A stretch of DNA of 64,000 nt from Branchiostoma floridae (taxonomy: Eukaryota > Chordata > Leptocardii > Amphioxiformes > Branchiostomatidae), in the NCBI RefSeq assembly GCF_000003815.2, contig NC_049988.1, positions 13,670,909 through 13,734,908 of the forward strand, written 5' to 3'. Below the pieces are notes generated by a model, which had not been told where the DNA came from, searched no databases, and was given only the letters and a program-made list of their open reading frames with translations. Each line of letters opens with the position of its first letter. Position 1 is the stretch's first letter. Position numbers and translations under genes: made by a program. Positions 42,001 through 50,070 of this stretch are shown one piece after another.

Positions 42001-44160
42001 GACAAGCTAATTGGACCTTACAACTCATGTCTGTTTGGTGTTTCAGGGCTATGAGCTGGTGATGATTGGTGGCGAGTGCTGCGGTGAGTGCAGACAGACC
42101 CACTGCTCTGTCCAGATGGACGGACAGGATCAGCCTCAGCTCTACGCTGTAAGTACATCATCAACATGCTCTGATACAAACCATTGTCAAACTACAGCTC
42201 TCACAAGTTAACGTTCTGAAGTGATTGGTCATCAGTATTGATCCTGAAGAAGGCAACAGTGGTCATTGAAAATTTGGTCTTAGTTTAGCATTGTACTATA
42301 ATGATTACTACCAACACAGATGAGCTTCAATGATAAACTACAGCTAGTATACAGTCCAACCTGTCTATAGTGACAGCTCAACTGGCAGCAGTATACAGTT
42401 GGCAACTGTAGGCAGGATGCTTAATAAGTCAATGTGAAAATTTATCCTTTTGCAGAAGCAAAAGCTTGTACAGGTTTGACTATTAATAGTATGTTTCTAT
42501 ATGAACCATGAATAAAGAAAAGTGAATGAATGTCTATAATGAAGCTCTGCCTGCCTGCTGGTACTTAGGCCAGGGACTGGCCCCTTGCTCCTCTCCATCA
42601 GGAAAGGTATTAAAAATATTAAATTTTAGGACACATTTCACTGTACAAAAAATAATCCATGCATGTGTTTTCCCCAGGTTGGAGAGACCTGGACTGTGGA
42701 AGGCTCCTGCCCGCAGGAGGAGTGTGTGTGCATGGAGCAGTACGGCCGCCCGTACACAACATGCAGCACCACAACATGCCCAGACATCACAGGCTGCCCA
42801 CAGGTCAGTCACCACAACATTCTCACTTTCACAAGACATAGATGAATATTGTGTTTAGGAGGCACCTTAAAGATTGGTACTCCCTCAATAGTATAGTAAG
42901 TGGTAATTGTGTATTGAGAAATTTGTATCCCTACAGTAACTGTTGCAGCTCAAAGTCTGAATATTACTGCATATATATAAATTTAAAACAGGCAAATCAT
43001 AAAAATAGAAATACTTATAAAAGTAGTACAAATAGCACAAAAAGGTACAAATATATATACATAAATATTGACCATCAAGTTCTTAAGATGGAGAACATCT
43101 TGTAACTTTTGACTAAATCCCATTAGAAACTTTGTGTTCTGTACTGATGTGTTTTTGTTGCTCTGTTCTTACAGGAGTTCATCGCTATGGATGAGAATGG
43201 ATGCTGCCAGATCTGCCAGGGTACGTTTCCAAAATTCCATTTTCTATGTTCCTCACTTGTCATTTTCAATGTCTTAGAGTTAGACCACACAAATTTGTTA
43301 TTCAAACATCTAAGGGAAAAGACTCAGCTGACTAAGTTCATTCCCTGAAACTGTGCATACCAATTTGAAAGTACATGTCCTTCTCCTCATGTTCTTTTTA
43401 TCGAAGAAAGGACAAGAGAAATTTGTCTTGCCTCAGCTATATAGCACTGAAATAACTCAAAAGTGAAATGAACAGAATATTCATAAGATTATCTTTATTG
43501 TGTTTATAACAGAGACCAGCCACGGCTGCAGTGCTGTCCTGAAGGAAGGTCATCCACAGAAACTCAAGGTCGGCATCTGTGAATCCATCGTGGAGGTCAA
43601 CGTCACCGAGTGTGAAGGTCGCTGCGGCTCCTCTACATCTGTGCTGTTCCCAGACGACTACTCACAGGTAACCTCAACACTCCGGATAGGATTCTAAAGA
43701 CTTGTCAGAGTCAATACGAATTATCTCCTGAATTTGTCTGGACTGATTGCTGTAAGGATTTCTGAATTATACTGAAGGGGCACTTTCTATGATAAGCCAT
43801 GCAAGGATCCAGTTGTCTGGATTTTTACTGAGATCTTTTGCAAAACTTTTAAATGTGTCAACAATAGCTTTTCTTTAGTAATAGTAGCATTTCTTTTATG
43901 AGAAAATTGGACTGAAAAATGGCCAGCACAATGTCGAACGAGTCATTTGGGTTTTCACAAGCGTTAATCGACTGCTTGTTTTTCTCTTCCCGCAGCCTCA
44001 TACATACCAGGAGAACTGCAACTGCTGCAAGCCGACCAAGACCGAGCGCCGCCAGGTGGACATGGTTTGCGAGGACTTCACTCAGGTCGTACACGAGTAC
44101 GACGTGATCATGGAGTGTTCGTGCGAGGCCTCACAGTGCGTCCAGTGGTCTCAGCCGTAG
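1..44160 (+). CDS. Giant gel-forming mucin-like protein (CysD / F5/8C / vWD-C8-TIL / VWC / CTCK), 5' incomplete
   Basis: Predicted secreted, Thr-rich mucin that polymerises through cysteine-rich ends. I placed 89 GT-AG exons from 111 to the stop at 44158-44160; the start codon and signal peptide lie upstream. Exon phases agree throughout except at 20020-20163 and 21691-22004, each one base short. Visible coding length is about 18.97 kb. Domain order: F5/8C; twelve CysD with Thr-rich spacers; seven F5/8C; CysD; TIL/VWC/LDLa block; vWD-C8-TIL; vWD(GDPH)-C8-TIL; VWC-like series; CTCK. The C-terminal half follows the MUC2/MUC5/VWF plan, and CysD modules are known from MUC2, MUC5AC and MUC5B. F5/8C tandem units inside a CysD mucin are unusual. 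Introns (roughly 100-700 bp) are AT-rich and hold no other gene that I see. Exon lists are given in the module entries. The orthologue name is uncertain, so no symbol is given. Confidence 0.9.
111..535 (+). other. Mucin exons: F5/8C (discoidin) domain 1, C-terminal part
   Basis: Exons 111-257 and 391-535. The protein reads [16 protein letters not shown], then [15 protein letters not shown], then [16 protein letters not shown], ending VEILGCK, which is the second half of a discoidin fold. The N-terminal half must lie upstream of the window. Unlike units 2-6 and 8, an intron splits this domain just before IDLQEP, as in divergent unit 7 at a slightly different codon. Confidence 0.85.
694..1510 (+). 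other. Mucin exons: Thr-rich segment and CysD domain 1
   Basis: Exons 694-998 and 1342-1510. About 65 residues of Thr-rich sequence lead into a CysD (Mucin2_WxxW family) module with WTPW, GDYETV, FC and the closing [12 protein letters not shown]. In this and most later CysD modules one intron falls after the FC(Q/E) segment, dividing the domain in two. Confidence 0.85.
1827..2873 (+). other. Mucin exons: short Thr-rich linker and CysD domain 2
   Basis: Exons 1827-1928, 2234-2354 and 2680-2873. The first exon may instead end at 1898; both donors keep the phase, but gtaagc at 1929 looks stronger. CysD 2 has [23 protein letters not shown] and [11 protein letters not shown]. Confidence 0.82.
3092..4335 (+). 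other. Mucin exons: Thr-rich segment and CysD domain 3
   Basis: Exons 3092-3508, 3737-3909 and 4180-4335. The first exon codes about 139 residues dominated by TTT, TKP and TQ words. CysD 3 carries WTPF in place of WxxW and closes with [12 protein letters not shown]. It is a close duplicate of CysD 4 at 5399-5874. Confidence 0.85.
4572..5874 (+). other. Mucin exons: Thr-rich segment and CysD domain 4
   Basis: Exons 4572-5106 (about 178 residues of Thr-rich repeats), 5399-5571 and 5719-5874. The CysD has [15 protein letters not shown] and [12 protein letters not shown]. The exon pair copies the preceding CysD 3 almost word for word, so this is a tandem duplication. Confidence 0.85.
6078..7426 (+). 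other. Mucin exons: Thr-rich segment, CysD domain 5, second Thr-rich segment
   Basis: Exons 6078-6252, 6549-6713 and 6863-7426. CysD 5 opens [11 protein letters not shown], with phenylalanine at the second Trp position, and closes [11 protein letters not shown]. The last exon runs straight into about 140 Thr-rich residues with a repeated [20 protein letters not shown] block. Confidence 0.84.
7790..8435 (+). other. Mucin exons: CysD domain 6
   Basis: Exons 7790-7957 and 8298-8435. The module reads [30 protein letters not shown] and [11 protein letters not shown]. It is most similar to CysD 5, which has the same YWTPF and DNGDHEP words. The donor gtctgt at 7958 is weak but keeps phase. Confidence 0.82.
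8627..9980 (+). other. Mucin exons: Thr-rich segment and CysD domain 7
   Basis: Exons 8627-9293, 9493-9598 and 9833-9980. The first holds about 205 Thr-rich residues and ends in the CysD start with WTSWMNLDR. The rest reads [19 protein letters not shown] and [12 protein letters not shown]. This domain is split by two introns, one more than the typical CysD here. Confidence 0.85.
10305..11066 (+). other. Mucin exons: Thr-rich segment and CysD domain 8
   Basis: Exons 10305-10648 and 10937-11066. A Thr/Ala-rich stretch leads to [24 protein letters not shown], and then [13 protein letters not shown] (CTAC)n run lies in the following intron at about 11170-11190. Confidence 0.85.
11438..12746 (+). 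other. Mucin exons: Thr-rich segment and CysD domain 9
   Basis: Exons 11438-11847, 12046-12288 and 12629-12746. The first exon contains a 170-base block (11492-11661) identical to 14862-15031. CysD 9 has [20 protein letters not shown] and [12 protein letters not shown]. Confidence 0.85.
12882..14232 (+). other. Mucin exons: [11 protein letters not shown] repeat segment and CysD domain 10
   Basis: Exons 12882-13593 and 14033-14232. The Thr-rich part is an array of an approximately [11 protein letters not shown]-type motif alternating with (V)xxETTT words, repeated about seven times. CysD 10 has [24 protein letters not shown] and [11 protein letters not shown]. Confidence 0.85.
14460..15620 (+). 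other. Mucin exons: Thr-rich segment and CysD domain 11
   Basis: Exons 14460-15131 and 15396-15620. The Thr-rich exon carries the second copy of the 170-base identical block (14862-15031). CysD 11 has [26 protein letters not shown] and [11 protein letters not shown]. Confidence 0.85.
15901..17201 (+). other. Mucin exons: Thr-rich segment and CysD domain 12
   Basis: Exons 15901-16397, 16641-16754 and 17006-17201. About 165 Thr-rich residues contain a repeated [20 protein letters not shown] block. CysD 12 has [26 protein letters not shown] and [12 protein letters not shown], with a longer loop than its sisters. Confidence 0.84.
17408..18285 (+). other. Mucin exon: long Thr-rich (PTS) segment
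   Basis: This single 878-base exon codes about 292 Thr-rich residues. It is the largest PTS exon in the window and joins the CysD region to the discoidin region. Words such as [16 protein letters not shown] and [14 protein letters not shown] recur from earlier PTS exons. It ends with VEVCQ, the lead-in used before each F5/8C unit. Confidence 0.85.
18434..19414 (+). other. Mucin exons: F5/8C domain 2 and Thr-rich linker
   Basis: Exons 18434-18748 (315 bases), 18961-19105 (145) and linker 19332-19414. The domain opens [18 protein letters not shown], continues [17 protein letters not shown] and [10 protein letters not shown], and closes LQFEPLGC. It is predicted to be an extracellular discoidin fold binding glycan or lipid; the ligand is unknown. 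The linker reads [17 protein letters not shown] and ends DVCQ. Confidence 0.88.
19546..20487 (+). other. Mucin exons: F5/8C domain 3 (one-base deletion) and linker
   Basis: Exons 19546-19860, 20020-20163 and 20405-20487. The second exon is 144 bases where all sister exons are 145. One base is missing at about 20117 (cacaggattc against cacaggacttc). The shift would bring a stop in the next unit near 20790. It may be an assembly error, a null allele or an exon that is skipped. Confidence 0.8.
20596..21577 (+). other. Mucin exons: F5/8C domain 4 and linker
   Basis: Exons 20596-20910, 21102-21246 and linker 21444-21577. The first exon differs from that of domain 3 by a single base (PFLE against PFLQ), while the introns are dissimilar. 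Lengths and phases are normal. Confidence 0.87.
21691..22787 (+). other. Mucin exons: F5/8C domain 5 (one-base deletion) and linker
   Basis: Exons 21691-22004, 22171-22315 and linker 22564-22787. The first exon is 314 bases instead of 315. One a is missing at about 21790 (ctgaacacaagcc against ctgaacaacaagcc). The linker is Thr-rich and ends PETTVCQ, the same ending as the linker before domain 8. Confidence 0.8.
22960..23788 (+). other. Mucin exons: F5/8C domain 6 and linker
   Basis: Exons 22960-23274, 23389-23533 and linker 23669-23788. Both of its introns closely match those of domain 8 (26897-27010 and 27156-27289), so these two units are a recent duplication that includes introns. Confidence 0.87.
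24227..25488 (+). other. Mucin exons: F5/8C domain 7 (divergent)
   Basis: Exons 24227-24387, 24789-24926 and 25344-25488. It is recognisable from [64 protein letters not shown] and MRVEILGC. The sequence differs clearly from the homogeneous sister units and keeps an extra intron, so it is probably the older form. Confidence 0.85.
25857..26395 (+). other. Mucin exon: [14 protein letters not shown] repeat segment
   Basis: One 539-base exon of tandem Thr-rich repeats. The core words [25 protein letters not shown] and TTTLATA recur many times with few differences. A matching array lies at 27290-27682. It ends VPETTVCQ before F5/8C domain 8. Confidence 0.86.
26582..27682 (+). other. Mucin exons: F5/8C domain 8 and Thr-rich segment
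   Basis: Exons 26582-26896, 27011-27155 and 27290-27682. This is the last discoidin unit and near-identical to domain 6. The Thr-rich exon that follows repeats [10 protein letters not shown] and [10 protein letters not shown] words and ends LISTLPYE. Confidence 0.87.
27886..28476 (+). other. Mucin exons: CysD domain 13
   Basis: Exons 27886-28006 and 28298-28476. The motif is degenerate (IIWAPYVN), but [22 protein letters not shown] and [11 protein letters not shown] place it in the CysD family. It is isolated from the other twelve, sitting between the F5/8C array and the D-assembly. Confidence 0.75.
28912..30428 (+). other. Mucin exons: Thr linker, TIL/VWC-like cysteines and LDLa domain
   Basis: Exons 28912-29144, 29677-29799 and 30245-30428. 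A short Thr/Ala linker precedes a TIL-like segment ([24 protein letters not shown]). A VWC-like part follows ([10 protein letters not shown], then GQCCGEC). The block ends in an LDL-receptor class A module ([23 protein letters not shown]). Its acidic calcium-binding pattern is only partly canonical. Confidence 0.78.
30794..34699 (+). other. Mucin exons: Thr linker and first vWD-C8-TIL assembly
   Basis: Exons 30794-31038 (Thr linker), 31417-31636, 31919-32036, 32195-32336, 32702-32928, 33418-33523, 33846-33954 and 34520-34699. The vWD starts [20 protein letters not shown] and ends [16 protein letters not shown], with the CGLC motif known from multimerising D domains. C8 runs from CPIEMM to NPLRC. 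TIL has [18 protein letters not shown]. There is no GDPH in this vWD. Confidence 0.85.
31162..31304. repeat. Palindromic MITE in a mucin intron
   Basis: The left arm ctgaataaagagactttttt continues with acacaaccattgctt. The right arm is its near-perfect complement, ending agtctctttattcag. The core holds accaatgttttggt and aaccgaaacgttgatgagaa words. There is no open frame. Confidence 0.72.
35220..38431 (+). other. Mucin exons: second vWD (GDPH)-C8-TIL assembly
   Basis: Exons 35220-35341, 35563-35670, 36139-36340, 36625-36726, 37125-37276, 37710-37905 and 38267-38431. The vWD opens [20 protein letters not shown], very like the MUC2/MUC5AC D4 start. GDPH is the site of autocatalytic Asp-Pro cleavage in those mucins. 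The domain ends [15 protein letters not shown]8 has [10 protein letters not shown] and TIL has [18 protein letters not shown]. Confidence 0.87.
40751..41111 (+). repeat. Tandem duplication in a mucin intron including the splice acceptor
   Basis: Two successive copies of a segment: tacatttgggcatt, ccatttggtgccatcataa, aaattccagg(t/c)atag, and ttgcaattaccatttctcca followed by ggaccacca. The second copy ends in the real acceptor of exon 41102-41145. The first copy at about 40893 is a decoy acceptor with the same exon start. Confidence 0.75.
41297..41512. repeat. Palindromic MITE in a mucin intron
   Basis: Left end gttcacctttatccgtaggg and right end ccccgcggataaaggtgaac are inverted copies. The interior has ttcaaactgcaatattttga against atagtacaatttgaaactgc. 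It lies in the intron before exon 41660-41785. Same family as the two CBR intron copies. Confidence 0.7.
43513..44160 (+). other. Mucin exons: C-terminal cystine knot (CTCK) and stop
   Basis: Exons 43513-43667 and 43996-44160. The pattern [20 protein letters not shown], then [19 protein letters not shown] and [10 protein letters not shown], is a CTCK. In VWF and mucins this domain makes the first C-terminal disulfide dimer. The protein ends VQWSQP and a tag stop at 44158-44160. Confidence 0.9.
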
Positions 44161-44859
44161 TCTCCACATGGCAATCCTACAAGGCAGCACCACGATCGTT
44201 AATATAGTTAATATTAGTAATTCCTCACCGTAGTTTTCCCTTCATTGTCATTTTCAAGTATTCCCTATATTTGCATTTTAAAGCTTCCTCCATCGTGTTT
44301 TAAGCCCTACAAATGTTCATCACAACGACCTGCCTTTTGAGGGGCAGAAAAAAAATATAAGTTTTTTGTTGTAGATATTCAAGAAACACCGGTAGATTTT
44401 ATGTTGAACTATTTTGTGTTGGAAGTTGGCAAAAACTGTAATGTAGCGCATAAGAACAAACCGTGTTCCCAAAAAAAGAATTGGTGAGGAAATAGAATGA
44501 ATATGAATTTATGCAAACCAGTGTCTGTCATTTCTGCGTTGTCGAATTCAGTGTTGTGAAAATGGATGGATGGATGGATGGATGGATGCTTGGATGGATG
44601 GATGGATGCTTGGATGGATGGATGGATGGATGGGTGGGTGGATTGATGGAAGGGTGGATGGATGGATAAATGGGTGGGTGGGTGGTTGTATGGATGGATG
44701 GATGAATAGAGGAGGGAGGGATGGATGTAGGGAGGGAGAAAGGGATGGGTGGACAGATGGGTGGATGGACGGACGGACGGAGGGAGGGAGGGATGGATGG
44801 TGGGAGGGTGTGTGGTTTGGATGGATGGGCAGGTGGACGGACGGACTCCCTTAATGTCA

Positions 44860-44895
<36 letters not shown>

Positions 44896-44930
44896 AAAAA
44901 AATAAAATGATGCTTAATAATGTGTACATT
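44161..44930 (+). repeat. Mucin 3' UTR with GGAT minisatellite and GA run
   Basis: Non-coding after the mucin stop. From about 44560 to 44860 there is an imperfect (GGAT)n tract with interruptions, then (GA)n at about 44871-44894. A possible aataaa poly(A) signal sits at 44901-44906. An open frame on the other strand here is only the repeat read as PSIHPSIHP. Confidence 0.7.
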
Positions 44931-45461
44931 GATTTATTCTCTGTACCCATATATCTATTTGATGAACGGAACTAGCTGAGAATCAGCCCCACAGAAGAAA
45001 AGTTTTCTAGTTCCCCTTTGAGACACTACTGGTAACTTGCCTCTTTCCTTTATTGTTTGAAAATTCTAGATGAAAGCAAACACAGACAAGGTTTAAGTAG
45101 TGATTGTTTATTTCGTTTCATACCATTGAAGCTTACCCACATGTACAGTTGTAAAAAATCCAAACTTCTTGTGTTAAGATTATTTACTACAAAAATAAGT
45201 CACTTCAAGCAATAGAAAGATGTCATAATATACCTTCATCACGCAAGAATATTGAAAGAATGAATGAATGAACACCTTTATTGTGCATTTTTGCCCAACT
45301 GAGCTAACTACAGGTCACAACAGAGACAAGATATACATAATAGTATCATAGACCTAGTCTAACATAGAATATTGTCATCTACATCTACGTGAAACCAAAA
45401 CATAGTGACTAGTCCTCTCTAGTGTTCACCATGATACACAATCTTCTGGACGCCCATTGCT
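44931..45461. other. Intergenic: reverse-oriented retroposon-like tail and CBR 3' flank
   Basis: No gene is seen. At 45255-45300 the complement reads as a gggcaaaaatgcacaataaa-type tail ending in an ATTC repeat, like the 3' end of a retroposon in minus orientation. It could also supply a poly(A) signal for the upstream-lying minus-strand carbonyl reductase gene. Confidence 0.4.
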
Positions 45462-48400
45462 TTAGAACGCGATAGGTTTGCGGTTGTAGAAAAACTGTCC
45501 CTGAGACTCCTTGGGCTTGATGAGAGACAGGAAAATTGCCGTATCTGCACCTGGGGAGAAATACAAAGATACGGAGTGAAATGGCTATAATTTCAACTTT
45601 ATATACGCCACTATGATGATCAAGATTACCACTTGAGCGTTTGGCAATGCAGATCTCAGATTTATTTACATTACGAGAAGTAGAAAGTATCAAAGATTGT
45701 ACAATCTGACAGTCTGTTAATACTAGAACCATCCATACCTTCAGCGGCAGTCCTTGGCGCTTTGGCACCTGCCATGTCTGTCTTGCACCAACCAGGACAG
45801 AGCTGAAACAACAAATTCCGAAAAGTGATAAGCGTCACATAGAAATTGCAACAAGGTGCAAAAACCCACCTAACCAATCCAAACCTGTACTTAAACGTGC
45901 TGTCAATAGCATACCCAATAATACATAGACACGAGGAAACGTATGAAAGGAAAATATTTCCGTGAATAGTTTTACTAGGTAGTAAGTCATAGAATTTGGG
46001 CAAAAAAAAATCGGGAAATTGGCCAGGAGAGTCAGTCCACGCTAAGGTAAATGTTTCCCCTCCGGCTGGCCAACTCGTCTGGAAGCAAAACTCCCTTGGC
46101 AAATTATTTCATATAACGGCCAGCGTAGTCAGTCTGGTAGAGACTAACGGAAAAGGGGTTGACGACATAACACGTCTCTTTGCACCAGTTCAATAGTGGC
46201 ATAATGTTGTCCTTACACAGTTGACCAGGATGTCCTCTCTGGAGTCCTTCCCCATCTCCCGAGCCTGGATAAACGTCAGGACTGTCACGCCGATCTTAGA
46301 CATGCCGTACGCAGAGTCAGCGAAGCCATTCTCCTCATGCTTCCCTGCCTTCGCGGTCCTGTAAAGTGGAACGATATACAAAATATGATATTGTTCTCAT
46401 TTTTGTCACCAAATGTCGATAATACAGACAGAAGAGTTCACAATCAGGCTCTGACAACTAATTCAGTGTCCTGTCGGAAGGGTGGCCTGTGAATATATTC
46501 AACTTTCCACTGAACATGTATGTACAGTAGAAGCCGCTTAATTGCACACCCCATTTGCCAGCGTGTTTCGTGCAATTATCCAGGTGGTGCAATAATGCGA
46601 AGTTATCTTGCTGGACCGCACTGGTTTGGAATTTTGGGGTTCCCTGCAATTAACAGAAGTGTGTGGTAATCAGTTGTGCAATTAACTGGCGTCTACTGTA
46701 TTGCTTACGTCCAGTCTCCTACGTTCAGCCATTCAAATATTTCACATACTCACTCAATGAACTTATTCAACAACTTCACAAGTTCTTCCTCCTTAATGCT
46801 CCTGTCCCTGAAGCGGGCCTGATGTTCGGCACTGCACTTCTTTATAGCCATCTGACTGACTTGGCTGGATACGTTCACTACCCTGGGAATAGGATTCAAG
46901 GTAATCTTCCTTAATATATCGTGACAGGTAGTGATATGAACGGACAATGCATGACTAGTATAACACCCCCAGTTACATGTTGTTTCCATGGAAGTATCCT
47001 GTTTTACGCATTACTCTCTCAAATCTTTTCCCCCGTCTAATCCCATAACCCATTCAAACTTGGTGGCAAGCTGCGACCTTAAAGGATAGGGCTGAAGGAT
47101 AATGTTGATTTTATATATTCGTCATCTGCGTCTTTATTATATATCAGTTTACATGAAATATGATAGCTCCACCCACCTTCCATGGGGCCTGATGATTGGC
47201 AGCAGAGCTTTGCTGACAGCCATGGTTCCGAGGAAGTTGATGCCCACTGAGTCCTCGGCTTGGGTCCCAAATGGGGTCGTGGATGCAGCCTTGGAATAAA
47301 AAATGATTCAAAAAATGGAAGGTCACATACCAGGGGGCCCAAAATCGACCTTGCCCTTCGTCTTCCCACCCTCTACCAACATACCAAATATTATCGTAAT
47401 ACATCCAGATTTTCTAGAGTCATGCTGGCAAAACACAAACAGGGCAGACACACACACACACACACACAAGGACGCACCAAAACCTATACCTCCATTTTTC
47501 ATGGAGGTAACAAAACGACATAATCAGTTCGGGGTATACGCCTTCATCCGAAATCTACTGGGACTGCAACAGTATGCCTACTTTCAGCTCACCAAGTCTA
47601 TTAAAGAGGGGGATTTTAAATCTCAAAACTAGGAATACGAAACGAACCTTGTAAGCAAATCCTGCATTGTTGACCAGCACGTCCAGGCCCCCGTGCTTGT
47701 CCTGCAGATGCTGCTTCAGTGCCTGAATACTCTGCTCATTTGTGATGTCCAGCTGGTGGAAGCTGGGGTTCAGGCCTTCAGACTTCAGCTTTTGGACAGC
47801 CTCCTGTCCGAGTTTCTCATTTCGAGCTATGTTGGAAACATTAACGATAAGACATCAAGACCATGGCACGTCCAGGTCAAAAGATATAAAAAACAGAAGT
47901 TCTGCTTCAGTACCAAGGTCAGATACCTGGAGCTCAAAATCGACTCTGACCTTTGTCTTTCCAACACCTACCTACGTAACCAAATATCATCATAATCCAT
48001 CCAGAGGTTCTTGAGTTATGCTGACTACAAAAATCACACACACACACAGACACACCCAAAACTATATCTATTTTCCTGGAGATAATTAACCAACGAACAA
48101 GGTAGTAAAGACTTTTCCTGATGTTAAATTCCACTTTGCATTGGCTGATTCAAATGATAAAGAACACCAGCGAGATATTACTCAAAGAACTACATTTTCT
48201 TTGAGTTTGTTCGACGATGCAACCAAGGTGATGCTTTAAGTTAACTAGAAGTTCACCATTTTCCCGTGGCAACCTATATCCGTTTTTACTGAACAGGGTA
48301 TTCATGGATATTAACGTTAAATCGACGGACGATAGTTTCAAATTGAAATGTTTTCAAAATATTACAGTTTAAACCCACCGCCCGTCTACCTCGTATCCCT

Positions 48401-50070
48401 TAAAACCCTATTTTAAAAACAACGGATTAAGGTTACCCCAACGGATAAAGGTGATGCTTACCTGTTAGGTAGACGATCCCATCGAATTGTTTGCACAGTC
48501 CCCGCACTATCTCCAGCCCAATGCCTTTGTTGGACCCGGTCACCTGGTGATGGGGAGGTGATAATCACTGCATTAATCAATTAGTGCTGATTTCTCAATA
48601 TCTCACAATCAACGTCCTGCGCGTCCTAGAGCGTCCTGCACTAGGGAGGCAACCAAAGGGGTATAAAAGTAGGAATGGTCAGATTTGCATGCTTGAGAAA
48701 GACGACTTAAGTCGAAACCGGTCGAATACCGTTTCTGGGCTGTCATTTTCCAAAAGCTACGAATGACACTGCGTTTAGTGCCTGGTAACCTTTTAGAGTC
48801 GTGCAGAGAATAGCTCTGACTTCAAACAAAACCTCAAGCAAAAATCTGCAGTAAAGGAGAAAGTTTTAAGTAAAGCTTGATTCCCAATGCGAAATCATGT
48901 CTTTAGTTATTGAACTTACTTTTTGTGCATTTTGTTATCTTCTAACTCATACCTTTACGTATTACGCAATATCCGAATTATAAAAAAAAATCGGCGAAAA
49001 TAATACAAAAGTGTCGCAGTGAACGAACCCCGCAATGCCGCACCGATACCTGAAGTGCAGTGAGATACCACCTTAAACGTTACCCAGGGGACGTTTGCGC
49101 AATGGCCGACGGGAGTTCATAAGTCGTGTACTGGACCAGAATGCGGAAGTAAAGTTAGTAACTGTGTAACCGTGACTCAGCACCTTGCCTCACTTGTGTA
49201 TTAAACTAGAACTAGTCACGATTGGGGACGTGTTTTAAACAACAAACAATATGACCTACTTTTCAGCGTTCTTGCCATAACACACAGAATTAAGTTTGTC
49301 GTTACACTAAAGAAGTTACCAGCTACATGTAATTACGCCAATAATACAGGTGCATCCTCAGTGGTAAACCAATGACGTTATATATAACGTTAAAGTCCTT
49401 GGGTAAAACACAGCCCCACATGTACAGATTTGTTAAAAAAAACGAAATGTTAATGATCAGATTCAACTGGCTTTTGATGTATGTTAAGAAAACCATGTGC
49501 ACAGAAAAGTACCAATGCTGCACATATAGATTTGTCCTACTGACCTCTCGGTGACCTTAGTTCTACATTCCGAGGTAGAAACACTTAACGTTACGTCACT
49601 TGTACCCCTGGCGTGTATGCCGGACTGGTTATAACTTAGGCAGTAATCACAGCGTACCATTAGCAATAACATTAAAAGACGTTACATGTATCACATCAGG
49701 ACTTTTATCTTCTCATAGACAGCATTGTAATATTAAGGCAAAGTACATTAACGTTGTCATATCGCTAATTTGATTAGTCTCTATTGCAGGCCTTGCCGGA
49801 AGCTATATTTGTTGTTGTTGAAGCATTGTTTCTCGTTGCCGGGTTTTGAATGCTTGTCTAGGTCTGATATCTGTCCACTGCACACGTACACTCGCAGGTG
49901 GTTTCATATCTCGGTCAACTCTGAGAGCCCGGAAAACTACACGTAACTGTTGCCTGAATATGAGAAAGTGGACCGATAGGGTCTGCATGCAACGTTTATA
50001 ATGTATTTTGGTATCTGCTACGAGGTGAAAGAGAAAAATACATGCTACTCACCACGGCTACACGACTCAT
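45462..50070 (-). CDS. Carbonyl reductase [NADPH] 1-like (SDR family), active-type copy A
   Basis: Predicted cytosolic NADPH-dependent short-chain dehydrogenase/reductase of the CBR1/CBR3 type, reducing quinones, aldehydes and ketones. Eight exons on the minus strand: 50053-50070, 48462-48543, 47648-47826, 47177-47289, 46754-46882, 46217-46358, 45739-45802 and 45462-45550, giving 271 residues (human CBR1 has 277). All phases fit. Seen: cofactor loop TGSNKGIG at residues 8-15, NNAG at 86-89, catalytic Asn111 (GINFLGT), Ser137 (VVNVSS), Tyr191 and Lys195 (SAYGMSK), and PGWCKTDMAG. The first coding exon is only six codons (MSRVAV). The intron after exon 2 starts a few bases from a palindromic MITE. 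Tandem with copy B about 1.1 kb upstream. CBR1 and CBR3 cannot be told apart here. Confidence 0.92.
46523..46700. repeat. MITE with terminal inverted repeats, in CBR copy A intron 5
   Basis: The left end tacagtagaagccgcttaat continues to tgcac. It is mirrored at the right end by gtgcaattaactggcgtcta followed by ctgta, a 25-base imperfect terminal inverted repeat around about 130 bases with no coding content. The ends begin and finish with TA, as expected of a TA-targeting Tc1/mariner-type element. Confidence 0.7.
47325..48085. repeat. Two direct copies of a dispersed repeat in CBR copy A introns
   Basis: About 47325-47512 (intron 3) and 47918-48085 (intron 2) share the order: ggtca(c/g)atacc, aaaatcgac, ccaaatat(t/c)atc, atccag, a CA-dinucleotide run, acac(c)caaaac(c)tat and a short hairpin-like cctcca...tggagg end (clear in the first copy). 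Same orientation; likely a retroposon family. The class is not identified. Confidence 0.55.
48249..48457. repeat. Palindromic MITE (ttcacc...ggataaaggtga family), copy in CBR A intron 2
   Basis: Ends resemble ttcacctttatccgnrgggt and its complement. The interior is also a loose palindrome (ttcaaattgaaatgttttca, aaatattacagttt). The same family occurs at about 41297-41512 and 54174-54386. The right end is only about 4 bases from the 5' splice site of CBR exon 2. Confidence 0.65.

Larger units (their letters stand above)
38643..43220 (+). other. Mucin exons: VWC-like cysteine-rich series
   Basis: Exons 38643-38677, 38846-39026, 39426-39533, 39997-40104, 40254-40291, 40655-40712, 41102-41145, 41660-41785, 42047-42148, 42678-42803 and 43175-43220. 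The repeated pattern LGETW, CTVCTC or CTVCRC, CP, CC(G)EC is that of von Willebrand C modules. Several exons are very short (35, 38, 44 and 46 bases). This is the usual spacer between D4 and the cystine knot. Confidence 0.82.

Noticed and set aside
43320-43512. Extra coding exon in the intron before the CTCK
   Set aside because: The open stretch is AT-rich, lacks an acceptor-donor pair in phase, and the adjacent exons (43175-43220 and 43513-43667) join correctly.
44528-44950. 140-aa minus-strand frame of Pro-Ser-Ile-His repeats
   Set aside because: It is a translation of the GGAT minisatellite and (GA)n run only.
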